This document shows, piece after piece, positions 61,720-64,000 of a stretch of DNA of 64,000 nt; position 1 is the stretch's first letter; each line of letters begins with the position of its first letter. The position numbers were made by a program, and so were the translations under genes. Origin of the DNA: Ustulina deusta (lineage: Eukaryota > Ascomycota > Sordariomycetes > Xylariales > Xylariaceae). Below the pieces are notes generated by a model that made no database searches, was not told the origin of the DNA, and saw only the letters and a list, made by a program, of their open reading frames with translations. The DNA lies in contig JAJNNX010000045.1 in the NCBI GenBank assembly GCA_023159155.1, positions 420,764-484,763 of the forward strand, in the 5' to 3' direction.

Positions 61720-64000
61720 CAAACTATATAAACTAAATACTAGAGCTAAACAATAATACTTTTTTTATAAGTGCTTTATTAAATAGTAAATTTTGAATAA
61801 TTTTTAGGACTATTATTTATAGAGCTATAAAAAAAGCAAAAAAAACAAAAGTCTTAAAGGCCAAACAAATAGTATTTTTTTTTTTTTTAATATTTATAAT
61901 ATATAAGCCTAAATTAAAAAAGTTTATTTAGTTAATAATATAAAATATAATAATTTTGTACTTTTAGGGTTAATTAATTAAAAAAAAGAAGCTTTAGTAA
62001 AAATATATAATTAGTATAAACTAAATAAAACATTTAAAAAGGGAGGGATTTATTTAAATATCTATTTATGTTTTATTATATAATTTAAAAAACTTAATTA
62101 ACTAAGGAATATTTCTAAAAAATCAAAAAAATATAAAAATATTAGAACTTACTAATTAAAAAAAAAAGCTTTTAATTAAAGTGCTATATAAATATAAAAT
62201 AGCTTTAGTTTAGAATTTTAGTAAAATTAAAAAAATATATAATAAAATTATACTATTATATAAAATCTAAATAATATTATATAAAGCTTAGTAAATAAAA
62301 AAAATCCTTATTTTTGTATTATTATAAAAAAAAGTACTAAATATATTTAAAACCTAACTTATAAATAATATATTAAAAAAAAAATATAGCATATATTAGA
62401 ACGTATAGTTTATAGTAAAAAAAAAAAATAAAAAGCTTAAACTAATTAATTTTATTATTAAACTAAATATAGTTATAATTTAAGATGTTTTTTTACTAAA
62501 AAGTTATAATAAATTTATTAAAAAATTTGTTATATATAAAATCTTATTAGTAATCGATTTTTTTTTTAAATATAATTAAATATTTTTGTTTTTTTTTAGT
62601 TAAGCGCTAATAATTTTTTTTATACTATTTGAAATTCTATAAATAATAATACTTTTTTAAAACATAATAAATTTAATATCTTATTTTTTTAAAGTAATTA
62701 GCCAAATATTATATAATATTATATTTAAAAAATATAAACTATTCTTTAATAATATAAAAATTAAAAAGTTTATTATTTGTTATAATAATTAAAAGTTGCT
62801 TTTAGCATATAATAATTTATTTTTAAATATATTAAAAATATTAATATAGTTTTGCTAAATTTTAAATTAGTAAGTACTACTATAAATAGTATTAAAAGCA
62901 AATAGTATAAATTAATAGTAATACTAATTAAATATTTCTATAGAACTAATAGCTATAAACCTATAAAAACTAAAATATTTAAAATTTTAGAATAAATAGT
63001 ATATAGTAATATTATAAAAATAAAAGCTTTTTAAAAATAAGTAGTTATTATTAAATATAAGTAAAAATATATATTATAATAATATTTTTATTAATTATAT
63101 TTTTTTAGTATAATATTAAGTTTATTTAAAAAAATAATTAAAAATAAATAATAATAATATTATAACAAGCTTTAATAACTATTTTTTGTTTGATTACTTT
63201 AGATTATAAAACTAAAAAAATCTAGCTAAAAATTAATGCTTTAAAAAAAAATAAAGTACTATATTTTATTAACTAATTAAAAATAAAATATGCTTATTTA
63301 AATATAAGTTAAAAACTTAAAAAAACCCTAAATTAAATTATAATATAATAAAAAAAAATATTTAAAAGTTATTAAAGCTTTTTACTAACTATAAAACTAT
63401 TTATATAAAATTAGATTTTATTTAGAAATAAATACTAAAGTATTAATTGTTTAGCTAAATAATAGATTTTTTGTATTATTTGGCATAGTTTTAACCCGAT
63501 AGGTTATTTTTATTAAAATATTTAATTTTAAATTATATTATGTTTTTTAAAAAAAATATATAGTAGTAAACAGATTATTATATAAATTAAAAAAATTATT
63601 AAAAAAATTAAATAATTAATAAAAAAAATATAAAAAATTTTATTAATTTTTAATTTTATATTATAATAATTAAACTAATAATTATTTTAAATATTAATAT
63701 TTTTTTTAAACTAGAGCAAAAATAGTTAATATATTTATAAAAACTAGCAATATACTTTGCTACCGGGAGCCTGCTTAATTGTTTTATAATAGCAATACAA
63801 AAAAAATCTATAGAAATTAAGCTTTTAATTCTTTGTTTATAAAAATTGCTTTTAAAAAAAAATAAAACTATTGTACTAGATCTAATATTATATTAATAAT
63901 TTTAATAATTAAAAATGTTTTTTTTAAAAAAGCTATATATAATTAGAATATTAAAGCTAGAACTTATATATTATAAATTATTACCTAATACTATTAGAAA

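Larger units (their letters stand above)
45121..64000. repeat. A+T-rich block with RIP-like decay, runs off the window
   Basis: Nearly 19 kb with G+C that looks well below 15% in most lines, almost no CpG, and stops in every frame; no frame of 60 or more codons exists. Repeated copies diverge mainly by C-to-T and G-to-A changes. Known: repeat-induced point mutation in Pezizomycotina gives this signature in transposon-rich regions. Inferred: a heterochromatic isochore made of dead transposable elements. Recognisable copies within it are listed separately; the rest (for example 54110-57890 and 61720-64000) shows no identifiable coding remnant by eye. Confidence 0.9.

Noticed and set aside
45121..64000. 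Mitochondrial DNA insertion as the source of the A+T-rich block
   Set aside because: No rRNA, tRNA or respiratory-chain frame can be read, and repeated copies diverge in the C-to-T and G-to-A manner of RIP.
45121..64000. Centromere core
   Set aside because: A+T-rich decayed blocks occur at centromeres but also at many other heterochromatic sites; nothing here is specific to a centromere.

Overview
The window looks like nuclear DNA of a filamentous ascomycete (Pezizomycotina). The genes have short introns of 51-114 nt with GTRNGT-type donors and CTRAC/CTGAC branch sites. Intergenic regions are long. The conserved proteins are all fungal housekeeping types, and the right 19 kb is an extremely A+T-rich block with no open frame, as expected of DNA decayed by repeat-induced point mutation (RIP). 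A class within Pezizomycotina cannot be fixed by eye; Sordariomycetes or Leotiomycetes would fit.

Layout. 1-5.9 kb has no supportable gene. 5.9-9.6 kb holds two minus-strand genes for small secreted Leu/Asn/Gln-rich proteins. 13-20.5 kb holds a mitochondrial K+/H+-exchange-related protein (minus), an SRF1-type membrane protein (plus) and a six-exon cullin-1 gene (plus). 22-40.3 kb is a run of minus-strand genes: AVL9 (late secretion, DENN family), BRO1 (ESCRT/MVB sorting), MDJ1 (mitochondrial Hsp40), a Sap30-like Sin3-binding protein, and a Ulp1-like protein with a Cys-to-Ser change at the expected nucleophile. 41-44.4 kb is a divergent pair: a Zn2Cys6 transcription factor and a 12-TM-type MFS drug/H+ antiporter, sharing a 0.5 kb promoter that carries a perfect 8-bp inverted repeat with CGG/CCG halves.

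From 44.7 kb the chromatin type changes. Five 21-bp tandem units lose G and C progressively toward the right, then comes a ~287 bp (AAAT)n microsatellite, then the A+T-rich block to the window end. Inside the block I see two copies of one long element, each bounded by ~0.2 kb direct repeats (LTR-like), a fragment of a third copy, and a family of ~0.2-0.44 kb palindromic (foldback/MITE-like) elements, one sitting inside the third copy. A ~110 bp island of normal base composition survives in the middle.

The gene models (exon ends) were built by hand; every multi-exon model keeps frame across all junctions and sums to a multiple of three. The housekeeping genes do not form a pathway together. 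The TF/MFS pair is the only arrangement that suggests a functional unit. I found no clear new multi-gene system; the best leads are the palindromic element family, the secreted-protein pair, the Ulp1-like protein and the TF/MFS operator.
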